DNA of 64,000 nucleotides from Singulisphaera acidiphila DSM 18658 (GTDB lineage Bacteria; Planctomycetota; Planctomycetia; Isosphaerales; Isosphaeraceae): the NCBI RefSeq assembly GCF_000242455.2, contig NC_019892.1:496001-560000 (forward strand). The letters are read 5' to 3'. The notes under the pieces are model-generated. The model did no database searches and was not told the origin of the DNA. It worked only from the letters and a program-made list of their open reading frames with translations. Position 1 is the first letter of the stretch. Each line of letters opens with the position of its first letter. Shown here piece by piece: positions 1 through 8,719 of the stretch. Position numbers and translations under genes: made by a program.

Positions 1-97
1 GCAGAGAGCGGAAAATAAGCTGTAGCCATGATCCAATGGGATCGTGGTGCCGATGATGTTGAAACTGAGGTCAATGATTGGCATGCGATAGTCTCGA

Positions 98-1159
98 TTA
101 ATGGAATTGCCCAGGAACCTCGTGGCGATCTTCCCCTCGAAAGGGGTGCTGACGCGACTCTGAGACGGATGTTGCGTAAGCTACTATCAGTGTCTGTAGT
201 TCTTCGGCGATCTCTCGACGGAGCGACTCTGGCTCCAGGACGATCGCCTTTGCGCCGAAACTGAGAATCCACGACCTGATTTCATTGGTGCAGGAGAGGC
301 GATACTCCGCCACGACGCTGCCATCACGCTGTTTGACGAGGCGTTCGGATTGATGCTTTTTGGTTTCCAGGACGTAACGCGCGACTTTAGGGGCGAAGCG
401 GACCTTGATGAGGATGTCGTCATCGCCCTGATAGATGCCGAACGACGAGGCCATGTAGGTGGCGGGGTCGAAGTTTTGCGGGCGGGGGAAGGGGATGTTG
501 GTTAACTCGACGTCCTCGATGCGGACGACTTTGTAGTGCTTGAGTTTGTCCTCTTGCGGGTCGAGCGCGATCAGGTAGAGGGCTCCTTTCTGGTCGAACA
601 GGGTGAGCGGGTAGACGTCGCGGAAGGCGGGTTCGGTGGCCTGGGCGGACTGGTAGAGGATGTGGACAGCACGCTGGTCTTCGATGGCGGTCCTCAAGGT
701 GTCGAGCCGTTCGCCCTGGGCCGAGTAATCAGCCGGCGCGAGGGTGGCGATGTGGTAGAAGTTCGTGAATCGCTCGAGGTACTCGAGTGCCATTTTGGGG
801 AACATGGTGCGGATCTTGCGGAACGCTTGCCCGGCGGCGTCGCCGATGGGGGTGCCTGCCAAGGGGTCGAGGAGGCGGCGGCCGAGGTGGAGGGCGATGA
901 CCTCGTCCAGGTTCAGGGCCAGCGCGAGCGGGGGTTGGCTCTCGCTCGACACGATCTTCCAGGTCTTGCGGCCGAACTCGCCGACCGTTTCTTCCAGGGG
1001 GAAGCCGAGGCTGCGGAACAGTTCCAGGTCCCGGCGAATCGTCTTGGCGGCGACGCCTGACTCGGTGACCATCTCCTGGATGGTCAGGCCGAAGCGCTGA
1101 GCGGAGAGCGCTCGCAACAGGATCCATTGACGACGAAGAGCGGGTTCGTCTCGCATCAT
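98..1159 (-). CDS. WYL-domain transcriptional regulator (HTH + WYL)
   Basis: DNA-binding regulator of the WYL/YafY type. An N-terminal winged helix (about residues 5-60, with RQWILLRALSAQRFGLTIQE and a TIRRDL recognition-helix stretch) is followed by a WYL ligand-sensing domain around residues 150-230 (AVHILYQSAQ, then GALYLIALD where many relatives have WYLVA) and a WCX-like C-terminal region. The reading frame runs open to 1243, but the pair of ATGs at 1156-1159 sits just before the conserved HTH, so the shorter 353-residue form is preferred. It is monocistronic here, with no adjacent target that identifies its ligand. Family members usually respond to nucleic acids or metabolites; the regulon of this one is unknown. 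Confidence 0.85.
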   Translation of the reverse strand: MMRDEPALRRQWILLRALSAQRFGLTIQEMVTESGVAAKTIRRDLELFRSLGFPLEETVGEFGRKTWKIVSSESQPPLALALNLDEVIALHLGRRLLDPLAGTPIGDAAGQAFRKIRTMFPKMALEYLERFTNFYHIATLAPADYSAQGERLDTLRTAIEDQRAVHILYQSAQATEPAFRDVYPLTLFDQKGALYLIALDPQEDKLKHYKVVRIEDVELTNIPFPRPQNFDPATYMASSFGIYQGDDDILIKVRFAPKVARYVLETKKHQSERLVKQRDGSVVAEYRLSCTNEIRSWILSFGAKAIVLEPESLRREIAEELQTLIVAYATSVSESRQHPFRGEDRHEVPGQFH

Positions 1160-1527
1160 TTCGTGTCGCCCTCGCAATGGCTCAGGATTCGATCGATCCG
1201 AGAAGAGAGAACTCGCACGTGTGCCGATGTCAGTGTAGCCCACGGCTTGTGGATGATAGCGGGGTCACCGGCCAGGTCGTGTCCAACCTAACAAAAGAAC
1301 AGTGGCGGGGCCGTGGTGTGGAGGGGGAGGCTTCGATTTGACGTGTGGATGAGAGGGGCACAGGCGGGCCGCCGGGGGGGGAAACCCCGGCGGCCGTCAG
1401 GAAGCTGATGCCGGAGAAGAGAAGAGAGATGCGAGGAGCACGACGCGATTTGCGCGGACGACTTGTCTCCCCGCTTGTCTGGGAGATTGCGCTCGCCTCA
1501 GTGGTGTCGAGATCGACTTTGCTTAGC
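1160..1527. other. Intergenic region with a strong GC hairpin
   Basis: This stretch separates the WYL regulator (start side) from the SDR gene (stop side). No credible gene is seen. It holds the presumed promoter of the WYL gene and a GC-rich inverted repeat at 1367-1395 (11-bp arms GGCCGCCGGGG / CCCCGGCGGCC, 7-nt loop). The hairpin lacks a clean T-tract on either strand but could slow or end transcription from the SDR gene. Confidence 0.5.
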
Positions 1528-2292
1528 TTAGGAGTGGGACTCCTGAAGGAGTAAGCCGCCGTCGACCAGGAGGGCTGAGCCGGTGATGTAGTCGGCGTCG
1601 TCCGACACGAGGAAGACGGCCGCCTTGCCGATGTCCTCGGGCTTGCCGAATCGGCCCCAAGGGAGGGCCGGGCCGGCCTCGCGCATGACGTCGGCACCGA
1701 ACGCTTCGTGTTCGCCGGGGGTGTCGATCCAACCGGGTTCGATCAGGTTGACGTTGATCCGATACGGCATCAATTCGCCAGCGATAGTCAAGGCCATGTG
1801 GTTCAGCCCCGCCTTCCCCGCGTTGTAGGCGACGCTGCGCGGGAATGGGCGGCGGGCGTGGACGCTCGAGATGAAGACGATCTTCCCCCCCCCGCCCCGC
1901 TCGACCATGTGCTTCACGACGTGCTGGCTCATCGAGAACCCTCCCGCCAGGGTCCCTTGGATCACCTGCCGGAATGTTTCGGGCGAGTAGTTGAGGAAGT
2001 CGTCGCGACGGGAGTAGGCGGGGTTGCTAATCAAAATGTCGAGACGTCCCAAGGCTTCAATGGCTCGTTGGGTGATCCGGCCGCACGAGTCGTGGTCGAA
2101 GGCGTCCCCCTCGACCAGGACGGCCTGCCGCCCGAGGGCCTCGATCTCGGCCACGACGGCCTCGGCTTCGGGTGTGCGCTCGCGGTCGTTGACCACGATG
2201 TCGGCCCCTGCGCGGGCCAGTTCCAGGGCGCAGCCGCGACCAATTCCCCGGGCCGAACCTGTCACGATCGCCTTTTTTCCGGTCAGTTTCAT
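1528..2292 (-). CDS. SDR family NAD(P)-dependent oxidoreductase
   Basis: Classical short-chain dehydrogenase/reductase of 254 residues, the usual length. The Rossmann motif TGSARGIG is at residues 11-18, the NNAG-equivalent is replaced by SNPAY (89-93), the catalytic serine lies in ISSVHAR (S142/S143) and the YxxxK pair is Y156/K160. The C-terminal D-Y-ITG-L-VDGG motif is present. It is expected to be cytoplasmic and to oxidise or reduce a sugar or alcohol with NAD(P). The loss of the usual NNAG asparagine spacing is a minor oddity. Substrate cannot be read from the sequence and neighbours do not help. Confidence 0.9.
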   Translation of the reverse strand: MKLTGKKAIVTGSARGIGRGCALELARAGADIVVNDRERTPEAEAVVAEIEALGRQAVLVEGDAFDHDSCGRITQRAIEALGRLDILISNPAYSRRDDFLNYSPETFRQVIQGTLAGGFSMSQHVVKHMVERGGGGKIVFISSVHARRPFPRSVAYNAGKAGLNHMALTIAGELMPYRINVNLIEPGWIDTPGEHEAFGADVMREAGPALPWGRFGKPEDIGKAAVFLVSDDADYITGSALLVDGGLLLQESHS

Positions 2293-2551
2293 GCCATTCC
2301 CCTTCGCGGTTGTTCTTTGAGACGAAGCCGTTTGGCTCGGAGTACCACGGCAAATGCACTTGAAGTGCCACGGGTTGTACTCAACTCGTGAGCCAAAAAC
2401 CAGGGCGGAGTATGGACCCGGTCATCACGGAGACCGAGAGTTTGGCCCCGCCGGTCTGCAAAAGTCGGCCAAAGACGTGGGCCACCTGCGCTGGGGTTGA
2501 CCCACGCCGCAATATCACCGGTTCCACGAGTGGCTCTCCGGATCAAGTTGG

Positions 2552-4480
2552 TCAGTTTGAGGCTGAGGGCTCGGAGAACCAGGCGATCGGGACCGACCGG
2601 AATCGCGACGAGATCCGCCCTGTCTTCGTGTCGCCCACATAATAAGTGAGCAGGGCTCGGCCACGGTCGAAGACGACGCTTGTGTAGGCGTAGACCTTGG
2701 TGGGGTCGTTTTCGAGGTTGCGGTGGAACGACCAGGTGCGTCCTTCGTCGGCCGAGAGCGCGGAGGTCAGAGGAGTTCGCACACTGCTGACTTTGCCGTC
2801 GCGCAGCGTGTTGTTCCAGATCAAGAGCAAGTTGCCCGTGGATGGGATCCGTCTCAGCGTGGCCGGTGACTCGGGGCCGGCGATCTCCCAGGACTTGGCC
2901 TCGCTCCAGCTTTCGCCTCCGTCGGTCGACTCGCTCACTGCGATGTGGTCGACCTTGGTGCGGATCTGCATCAGCAGGCGCCCGTCGGCCTGTTCGAGGA
3001 CCTCGGGCTCCATGGCCCCTGGGCCCGGATAGTGGATCAGGCCCCTGCTCCGTTTCCAGGTTTCCCCTTGGTCGTCGGAGAAGTAGCAGGAGGAGGCGTA
3101 CTTGGGGCTTTTGACGGCGTCCTCGGTCGTGGCGATCGGCACGAGGATTCGCCCCGTGGAGAGGACGGTGACGCGGTCGTTGTTCAAGACGTGGTAGCCT
3201 GGATCGGTGGTCACGAGCCGTGGTTCGCCAAACGTCTTCGCTTCGTCGTTGGAAATACGCAAGTAGACATCGAGGTCCGTTGGTGAGTTCTTCACGAGAT
3301 AGAAGAGGCCAATCGGGCCGTCGAACGGGTTATTTGCCTTGAGCCGACGCAACGTGACGGACATCACGTTCTGCTGGCCGACGTTTTCCTGGAGCACGCG
3401 TCGCTCGCTCCAGGTCCGCCCTTGGTCGGTGGAATCGACCGCGATGATCCGAGCCTTGGCGAAATCCGACCCGCTCCCCTGGAACTCGGTCGTTGCGTAG
3501 ATCAGGCTGCCGTCGCGCTGGACGAGGACCGATCCTTCGCTGTAGCGCGGGTTTTGGGCGGTGGCGGGGAAGACGTCGCGGCTGATGTCTTCCGTGGGTG
3601 AGCTCGGACTCGGTTTCGCCAGGACGAGTAAGGCCTGGGCGGCTCGGATCCGGACGTCGAGCACGGGGTCGTCGAGCAAGTGCAGGAGCGCGTCCTTGGC
3701 TGCAACGGCGCGGGCGTCCGGGGCGAACTCGGCCGCGTAGACCCGGACGTTGAAGTCGGGGTGGCCGAGGTTCCGGATGAGGGCCTTGAGGCCGTCCGCG
3801 TCGCCGAGGGACGCCAGCGCGTGTTCGAAATAAGCCTTGGTGAGCGGATCGCTGAACCGGGTCGCGCCGGCCCGCAGCGCCCTGAGATCGCTTGCCCCTC
3901 CCGTCCGGGCGAGGATCCATGCGGCGATTCGTGCGGTCTCGCCGTCGGGGTCGCTCACATACTTCCGCACCCGGTCGAGTGCCTCGCGGTTTCCCCCTCG
4001 CACGAGCGCGGCGGCCGTCATCATCACCAGCTTGGGCGGTTCGGCCCGCGTCAGGGTTTGGCGGAGCTTGACACCGTCGCCAACCTGCCAGATTTTGAAG
4101 AGGCTTTCACTTGCGTGGATGTGGCCATGAGGATTGGGGCTCGCCAGGATGTCGAGCAGAACCTGCACGTAGGAGAGGTCGCCGGCGCGTGCCAGCTCAC
4201 GAGCCAGCCCGCACCGCTTCTGGTCGTCGGTCTCCTTGGGCAGCTTGGGGGCGAGCGCTGTTTGCACGTCTGCCCCATGCCCTGCCAGGGTGAGCGCCTC
4301 GGAGGCGTGCATCGACGGCCAGAACTCGTCCGACGCCAGGGCCCCCTTGAGTAGGCTCAGACAGCGTTCCTGGGTTGCTTCATCGAGCTCCAACCGAGGC
4401 GCCGGGGCGGCGGCATGCGTGATTCCTCCAAAAGCGATCGCCCAGCCCGCGAGGGCGATAAGCCGGATTGGATATGGCAT
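2552..4480 (-). CDS. Exported protein with HEAT-like repeats and a sialidase (BNR) domain
   Basis: A 642-residue secreted protein. Residues 1-24 form a signal peptide (hydrophobic IRLIALAGWAIAFGGITHAAA). Residues about 35-290 are alpha-helical HEAT/PBS-like repeats (ALASDEFWPSMHASEAL, then DPVLDVRIRAAQALLVL). Residues about 305-635 are an exo-alpha-sialidase/BNR six-bladed propeller with Asp-box-like turns (STDQGRTWSER, SDDQGETWKRS, STDGGESWSEA, SADEGRTWSFH). Planctomycetes encode many such proteins, thought to act on host or algal glycans or to bind sugars. The HEAT front end would be a protein-binding platform. Catalytic sialidase residues (Arg triad, Tyr) were not assigned, so hydrolysis is inferred only. 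Confidence 0.82.
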   Translation of the reverse strand: MPYPIRLIALAGWAIAFGGITHAAAPAPRLELDEATQERCLSLLKGALASDEFWPSMHASEALTLAGHGADVQTALAPKLPKETDDQKRCGLARELARAGDLSYVQVLLDILASPNPHGHIHASESLFKIWQVGDGVKLRQTLTRAEPPKLVMMTAAALVRGGNREALDRVRKYVSDPDGETARIAAWILARTGGASDLRALRAGATRFSDPLTKAYFEHALASLGDADGLKALIRNLGHPDFNVRVYAAEFAPDARAVAAKDALLHLLDDPVLDVRIRAAQALLVLAKPSPSSPTEDISRDVFPATAQNPRYSEGSVLVQRDGSLIYATTEFQGSGSDFAKARIIAVDSTDQGRTWSERRVLQENVGQQNVMSVTLRRLKANNPFDGPIGLFYLVKNSPTDLDVYLRISNDEAKTFGEPRLVTTDPGYHVLNNDRVTVLSTGRILVPIATTEDAVKSPKYASSCYFSDDQGETWKRSRGLIHYPGPGAMEPEVLEQADGRLLMQIRTKVDHIAVSESTDGGESWSEAKSWEIAGPESPATLRRIPSTGNLLLIWNNTLRDGKVSSVRTPLTSALSADEGRTWSFHRNLENDPTKVYAYTSVVFDRGRALLTYYVGDTKTGRISSRFRSVPIAWFSEPSASN

Positions 4481-4532
4481 TATATGGGCGTCCTTACTTG
4501 GTTTGGGGCGTGGGCGAAGCTTATCGTAAATC

Positions 4533-4554
4533 TCGCTCGCCTTACGGCGAGCGA
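4533..4554. terminator. Hairpin between the sialidase gene and the DapA remnant
   Basis: Perfect 9-bp inverted repeat TCGCTCGCC / GGCGAGCGA with a TTAC loop, flanked by an AT-rich run (AATATTTTGG) on the right. It lies just upstream of the sialidase start and downstream of the minus-strand toxin-antitoxin pair, so it could end readthrough from that pair. Function is inferred from shape only. Confidence 0.4.
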
Positions 4555-4589
4555 AATATTTTGGCTCAACGGCCGTCGCTCAATGAGTG

Positions 4590-4793
4590 TTATATGGGCC
4601 GATGCGTGATGTTAAGATATGTATTCTTGTGAAGTAAGTGCATGAGGCCCATCGTGCTCGTGACGTGTACCCTGGTGAGCCCGGATCGCCATTGCTCGTC
4701 GAGATGGGCTTCCAGACCTTCGTGGTGGAGTGACTCATCGGCGGCCAGCGGGGTGCAAAGGGCGGAGATCACTGCGCCGGTCTTGCGACAGCT
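4590..4793 (-). pseudogene. Remnant of a dihydrodipicolinate synthase (DapA)-family gene, N-terminal part only
   Basis: The frame encodes RKTGAVISALCTPLAADESL followed by a helix with GLEAHLDEQWRSGLTRV and then TSTMGLMHLL before drifting to unrelated sequence and a stop. This matches the start of DapA/N-acetylneuraminate lyase TIM-barrel enzymes (ISAL-TPL, the GL--L-HQ---G- helix, and the G-T-G--LL turn). Intact members are near 300 residues; only about 60 codons survive, with no barrel core and no Schiff-base lysine. The homologous frame begins directly at the stop codon of the PIN toxin gene, so the upstream part was probably replaced when that module arrived. No functional product is expected. 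Assignment is from memory of the family. Confidence 0.5.
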
Positions 4794-5200
4794 TAAAGCA
4801 GTCTGGTAAACCCTTCCTGAGTGAAATGGCCATCATGTGTCAGGACTTCGGTAATACCTTCCTGGCGCATCGCCGCCATCGAAATGCAGTCAGTCAGGCT
4901 GTATTCCTTGTCGGGGCGGGCCTTATACAAGGCCAAGCCGTCAAGGAACGTTTGATGGGATTGGGGCCGGACGATCACCTGTGGATTTGCCAGCGCTTTT
5001 TCGACCATCCGGGCGGCGACCTGCCGCAGGATGGGGCCGTGGCCGCTGTAGTGGGTGAGAAACTCGTCCAGTACTTCCTCCGTGGTAATCAAGGAAGCCT
5101 GGCCTAGCGAACCTGTTAGATTAATGACGTTGGAATGCCATTGATCTTTGGGGTTGGCGATGGCGATCCAATACACCGCATCGGCAAAGACACGTCTCAT
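4793..5200 (-). CDS. PIN-domain toxin (VapC-like ribonuclease)
   Basis: A 135-residue protein with the PIN nuclease fold. Acidic positions D7 (VFADAVYW), E42 (TTEEVLDEF), D104 (SLTDCISM) and D123 (THDGHF) fit the metal-binding quartet of PIN ribonucleases, which in toxin-antitoxin pairs cleave RNA and stop growth. The ATG at 5198-5200 overlaps the antitoxin stop (ATGA), so the longer upstream frame is rejected. It is the second gene of a two-gene operon, the usual antitoxin-first order. A DapA remnant starts at its stop codon, a sign that the module was inserted here. Confidence 0.82.
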   Translation of the reverse strand: MRRVFADAVYWIAIANPKDQWHSNVINLTGSLGQASLITTEEVLDEFLTHYSGHGPILRQVAARMVEKALANPQVIVRPQSHQTFLDGLALYKARPDKEYSLTDCISMAAMRQEGITEVLTHDGHFTQEGFTRLL

Positions 5201-5511
5201 TGTGTCGGGGGCCGCTTCGGAGTGCCGTAGATGTAATGGTCGTGTTGTTCGGCACCATCGGCCGGCAGTTTGTTCCATTCCTCGTCGGGGACGTCGGCAG
5301 TAATCTCTGCGATTTCTTCCCAGATCGGCTTATGGGCCTGAGCGTTCTGCTCGCCTGTTCCCGCCGTTTCCGGCCGTAACGCGTTATGCTCGCCTTGCCG
5401 GAGCAAGAGCCGCACCGCTTCGGCAATCGCATCGTCCACGGACGCGAAATGCCCGCTATGGACTTCCGCCAGTATTGAGCGTTCCAAATTTTCGGGAAGG
5501 TGTATCGTCAT
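5197..5511 (-). CDS. ParD/CopG-like ribbon-helix-helix antitoxin
   Basis: A 104-residue protein. Residues 1-45 (MTIHLPENLERSILAEVHSG, then FASVDDAIAEAVRLLL) form a ribbon-helix-helix DNA-binding dimer domain typical of ParD/CopG antitoxins; the acidic tail (WEEIAEITADVPDEEWNKLP) would wrap and block the toxin. The start at 5509-5511 is supported by a strong AAGGAGGA Shine-Dalgarno at about 5519-5526. The stop overlaps the toxin start by ATGA, giving translational coupling. Such antitoxins autorepress their own promoter, so the operator should lie upstream of 5511. Confidence 0.8.
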   Translation of the reverse strand: MTIHLPENLERSILAEVHSGHFASVDDAIAEAVRLLLRQGEHNALRPETAGTGEQNAQAHKPIWEEIAEITADVPDEEWNKLPADGAEQHDHYIYGTPKRPPTQ

Positions 5512-5879
5512 AACCCATTCCTCCTTATGGCCTTCCACTCTATCAAGCCGGCCCGGTTTTGCCAAGCGGGATGCCCCGCCCTTGCGGGAAGGGGCGGCTT
5601 TGGGATCGGTGGCGGATGGCAGTGCAGAGACCGCATATGGCATGACCTCTTGGACTTGGTCCAGGGCCTCGGACGTGGTGGTCGAGGTCTTGTCCGAAAG
5701 TAGGAGATACGCGGAAAATCGAAATATCTGGTGAATTCGAATGGAATGTCTCCCCCAAGGATGATCCCGAGGTTGGCGTCACCCTCTTGACGGAGCGGGC
5801 GGCACCTGGCGGAATCGTCCGGAATGTCGCTGTTGTTGTCGCTTCGGTTCAGATCCGACCGATGAGGAGATACTCTTCG

Positions 5880-6965
5880 ATGCGCATGTCTCTGTTCGCG
5901 TTGCTGGCGGTGTGCGGGCTCGCCGGGGCTGACGACCCAGGTCAAGGCGGGCGGCTTGTGCTTGTTGCCGGGGGAGGAACCGGAAGCGACGGCGCTCCGG
6001 CCGATCAGGTCAAGCTGACCAATCCGTTTGGCGTCGGGTTCGCACCCGATGGCACCATCATCTTCGTCGAAATGCTTGGAGAGCGCGTCCGTCGCATCGA
6101 CAAGGACGGCCGCGTTCAGACCGTGGCGGGGACGGGCAAGAACGGGGACAGTGGCGACGGCGGTCCGGCAACGAAGGCTGAGTTCAACGGGATGCACAGC
6201 CTGGCCGTCATGAAGAATGGGGATATCCTCGTATCCGACACCTGGAACAATCGGGTCCGCAAGATCGACGCTCGCACGGGTGTGATCACGACAATCGCGG
6301 GGACCGGCAAGAAAGGGTTCTCGGGGGATGGCGGCCCTGCCACGGCGGCGGAGTTCGGCGGCATCTACTGCATCGCTCTCGACGAGCCTGGCCAGGCTCT
6401 CTACCTGGCCGACCTGGACAACCGGCGGATCCGGGCCGTCGACCTCAAGACGGGCCTCGTCTCCACCCTGGCGGGGAACGGCCACAAGGGGATCCCCCAG
6501 GATGGGGCCGATGCCCGCACTTCCCCGATGATCGACCCCAGGGCCGTGGCGACCGACGGCAAAGGGAACGTTTATATTCTCGACCGAGGGGGCAATGCCT
6601 TGCGGGTCGTCGATCGCTCAGGCAAGATCCGCACCTTGGTTGGCACGGGCGAAAAAGGGGCGTCGGGCGACGGCGGCCCCGGGCGGCAGGCGAAGCTGAA
6701 CGGTCCCAAGCACCTCTGCGTCAACCCGCAAGGGGACGTCATCATTGCCGATACCGAGAACCATCGCATTCGCCTCTATCGCCCGTCCGAGGGGACGATT
6801 GAGAGTCTCGCCGGCACCGGCCGCAAGGGGACCGCGGGGGTCGGCAAGGCGCCGGCGGAGGCGGAATTCAACCAGCCCCACGGCGTGACTCTCGCCCCTG
6901 ACGGCGTTCTCTTCATCTCCGATAGCAGCAACCATCGGATTCTCAAGCTTGTGCCAGGAAGCTGA
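5880..6965 (+). CDS. Secreted NHL-repeat beta-propeller protein
   Basis: A 361-residue exported protein. The start at 5880 has AGGAGA nine bases upstream and begins a signal peptide (MRMSLFALLAVCGLAGADD). The rest is NHL repeats: five to six units share the pattern VAGTGKNGDSGDGGPATKAE / GDILVSDTWNNRVRKIDA, with G-G-T-G--G--GDGGPA turns and D-NHRIR/LxLDS strands, enough for a six-bladed propeller. NHL propellers bind proteins or RNA, and some are lyases; no catalytic residues are evident. It stands alone, with convergent hairpins after it at 6984-7065. Confidence 0.85.
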   Translation: MRMSLFALLAVCGLAGADDPGQGGRLVLVAGGGTGSDGAPADQVKLTNPFGVGFAPDGTIIFVEMLGERVRRIDKDGRVQTVAGTGKNGDSGDGGPATKAEFNGMHSLAVMKNGDILVSDTWNNRVRKIDARTGVITTIAGTGKKGFSGDGGPATAAEFGGIYCIALDEPGQALYLADLDNRRIRAVDLKTGLVSTLAGNGHKGIPQDGADARTSPMIDPRAVATDGKGNVYILDRGGNALRVVDRSGKIRTLVGTGEKGASGDGGPGRQAKLNGPKHLCVNPQGDVIIADTENHRIRLYRPSEGTIESLAGTGRKGTAGVGKAPAEAEFNQPHGVTLAPDGVLFISDSSNHRILKLVPGS

Positions 6966-6983
6966 GAGGATTTTGATTTGATG

Positions 6984-7065
6984 GTGGGTGATTCGCTCAC
7001 CCACTCATTCTGGAAGTGTTCGACCCGGTCTTGCCGAGGGGGCACGGCCCGCCCGGCAAGACGGG
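6984..7065. terminator. Paired hairpins between convergent genes
   Basis: Two successive inverted repeats sit between the NHL gene and the DUF1501 gene. The first is GTGGGTGA / TCACCCAC (6984-7004, TTCGC loop). The second is GTCTTGCCG / CGGCAAGAC (7028-7062), extendable with CCC/GGG. They suit bidirectional transcription termination. Confidence 0.6.
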
Positions 7066-7077
7066 CTTATTTGGGAG

Positions 7078-8550
7078 TTAGCTGGCCAGCAGTTTTTCGG
7101 AGACGATCCCCTCGTTGAGGGTGGCCCGTTCGGGGCGGCCCTTGTGGAGGAAGACGAGCTTGGTGTGGTCGACGCCCATCAGGGCGAGGATCGAGGCGTG
7201 CAGGTCGTGGACGTGGAGCCGGTCTTCGATGGCGTGGAGGCCGACCTCGTCGGTCGCGCCGATGGTTCGGCCCCCCTGGATCCCGCCGCCGGCCATCCAC
7301 ATCGTGAAGCCGTAAGGGTTGTGGTCGCGGCCGTCCCCCTGCTCCGACATCGGGGTGCGGCCGAACTCGCCCCCCCAGATGACGAGGGTTTCGTCGAGCA
7401 GCCCGCGCCGCTTGAGGTCCTTGAGCAGGGCGGCGACCGGCTGGTCCATCCCTTCGCAGAGCCCGCTGTGGTTCTGCTCGATGCCCGCGTGGGCGTCCCA
7501 CTTTGAGCCGGCGCCATGGTAGAGCTGGACGAAGCGGACCCCACGCTCAACCAGGCGGCGGGCGAGCAGGCAGTTCTGGCCGAACACCTTGGTTTCCTTG
7601 CGGTCGAGCCCGTACAGGGTCTTCGTCTCTTCCGACTCGCGCGTCAGGTCGACTGCCTCGGGCGCCTCGGCCTGCATCCGGAAGGCCAGCTCATAGGCCC
7701 GGATTCGGGCGTCGAGCTCCGTCTGATCCTGTCGCTGGTCGGCGTGCCGCGCGTTGAGCCGGTGCAGGAACTCGACCTTGTCGCGCTGGCGCTCCGCGCT
7801 GATCTGTTTGGGAGTCGCCAGGTTCGGGATCACCTCGCTGGCCGCCCCGAGCCGGGTCCCCTGATAGGTGGCCGGCATGAACCCGGCGCCCCAGTTCCGG
7901 GGGCCGCCAGCGACCACGCTCCCAGGGTTGTCGAGCAGGACGACGTAGCCGGGAAGGTTCTGGTTCTCGCTGCCGAGCCCATAGCTGACCCAGCTTCCCA
8001 GGCTGGGCCGGCCGGCCAGGATCGACCCTGTGTTCATCTGGCAGACGCCACCGACGTGGTTCAGGCCGTTCGACCAGCAGGAGCGGATCACCGCGATGTC
8101 GTCCACGCATTCCGCCAGGTGCGGCAGCCAGTTGGAGACCCAGAGCCCGCTCTTACCGTGCTGCTTCCACTTCCGCTGTGAGGCGAGCAAGGGGGACCCT
8201 GCTTCCCCCATCGGGGTGATCACCGGCTTGAAGCTGGGCGGCAGCGGCTTTCCCGCCAGCTTGTTGAGCATCGGCTTGGGGTCGAACGTGTCGATATGGC
8301 TCGGCCCCCCCTCCATGAAGAGGAAGATGCAGCTCTTGACCCGGGACGGGATCGTGTACGAAGCGCCCCCGAGCAAGGCGTTCGACTCCCCTTTTTGGGG
8401 CGAGGCCCCCAGCGCCTGGCTGTTGCCGAGCAGGTGGGCGAGGGCCAGGGCACCGAAGCCTCCCCCGCCGCGAACAAGCATCTCGCGCCGGGAGAGCGGG
8501 GCCGCGATATGGGGTGTCGGCTGGAGTCCGTCGCGCCTCGGGTCGCTCAT
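7078..8550 (-). CDS. DUF1501 domain-containing protein, Tat-exported
   Basis: A 490-residue DUF1501 (alkaline-phosphatase-superfamily-like) protein. A Tat-type leader (SRREMLVRGGGGFGALALAHL) is at about residues 19-42. Motifs follow: IFLFMEGGPSHIDTFDPKP, RSC-SNGLNH, GPGS-like loops, WGGEFGRTPMSEQGDGRDHN and GVDHTKLVFLHKGRPERAT near the end. Start at 8550 (MSDPRRD) is chosen over the longer frame because it lies just ahead of the Tat motif. In planctomycetes this family is almost always encoded beside a PSD1/PSCyt protein, as here (next gene upstream, 8720-11311), so the two probably form an envelope complex. Its biochemical activity is not established. Confidence 0.92.
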   Translation of the reverse strand: MSDPRRDGLQPTPHIAAPLSRREMLVRGGGGFGALALAHLLGNSQALGASPQKGESNALLGGASYTIPSRVKSCIFLFMEGGPSHIDTFDPKPMLNKLAGKPLPPSFKPVITPMGEAGSPLLASQRKWKQHGKSGLWVSNWLPHLAECVDDIAVIRSCWSNGLNHVGGVCQMNTGSILAGRPSLGSWVSYGLGSENQNLPGYVVLLDNPGSVVAGGPRNWGAGFMPATYQGTRLGAASEVIPNLATPKQISAERQRDKVEFLHRLNARHADQRQDQTELDARIRAYELAFRMQAEAPEAVDLTRESEETKTLYGLDRKETKVFGQNCLLARRLVERGVRFVQLYHGAGSKWDAHAGIEQNHSGLCEGMDQPVAALLKDLKRRGLLDETLVIWGGEFGRTPMSEQGDGRDHNPYGFTMWMAGGGIQGGRTIGATDEVGLHAIEDRLHVHDLHASILALMGVDHTKLVFLHKGRPERATLNEGIVSEKLLAS

Positions 8551-8570
8551 GGTCGGGCCTCGAATCGCCA

Positions 8571-8650
8571 AGGGGCGCAAGCCCTTGGGAAAGAAAACAA
8601 ATAGGCAAATCCTGTAGGATGCAGTCCCGAAAGGGGCGACAGCCAGGGGC
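8571..8650 (+). repeat. Dispersed GC-rich repeat element, related to the 43.7-kb array
   Basis: Two half-elements, AGGGGCGCAAGCCCTTGG and CCCGAAAGGGGCGACAGCCAG, match the core of the repeats at 43655-43855 (CCCAAAGGGGCGACCGTTCA and AGGGGCGCAAGCCCCTGG). Here they lie in the spacer upstream of the DUF1501 gene, in swapped order. This looks like a scattered non-coding palindromic element. Confidence 0.55.
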
Positions 8651-8719
8651 TTGACTCTTGCGGTTGCCTCTTCGGGATGACGTTGTGGACCTGCTTTTCC
8701 CGACTCTCGGGAGATCCGA

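Noticed and set aside
1..97. Possible gene at the left edge
   Set aside because: The frame at 28-264 is antisense to the WYL regulator and has no recognisable domain.
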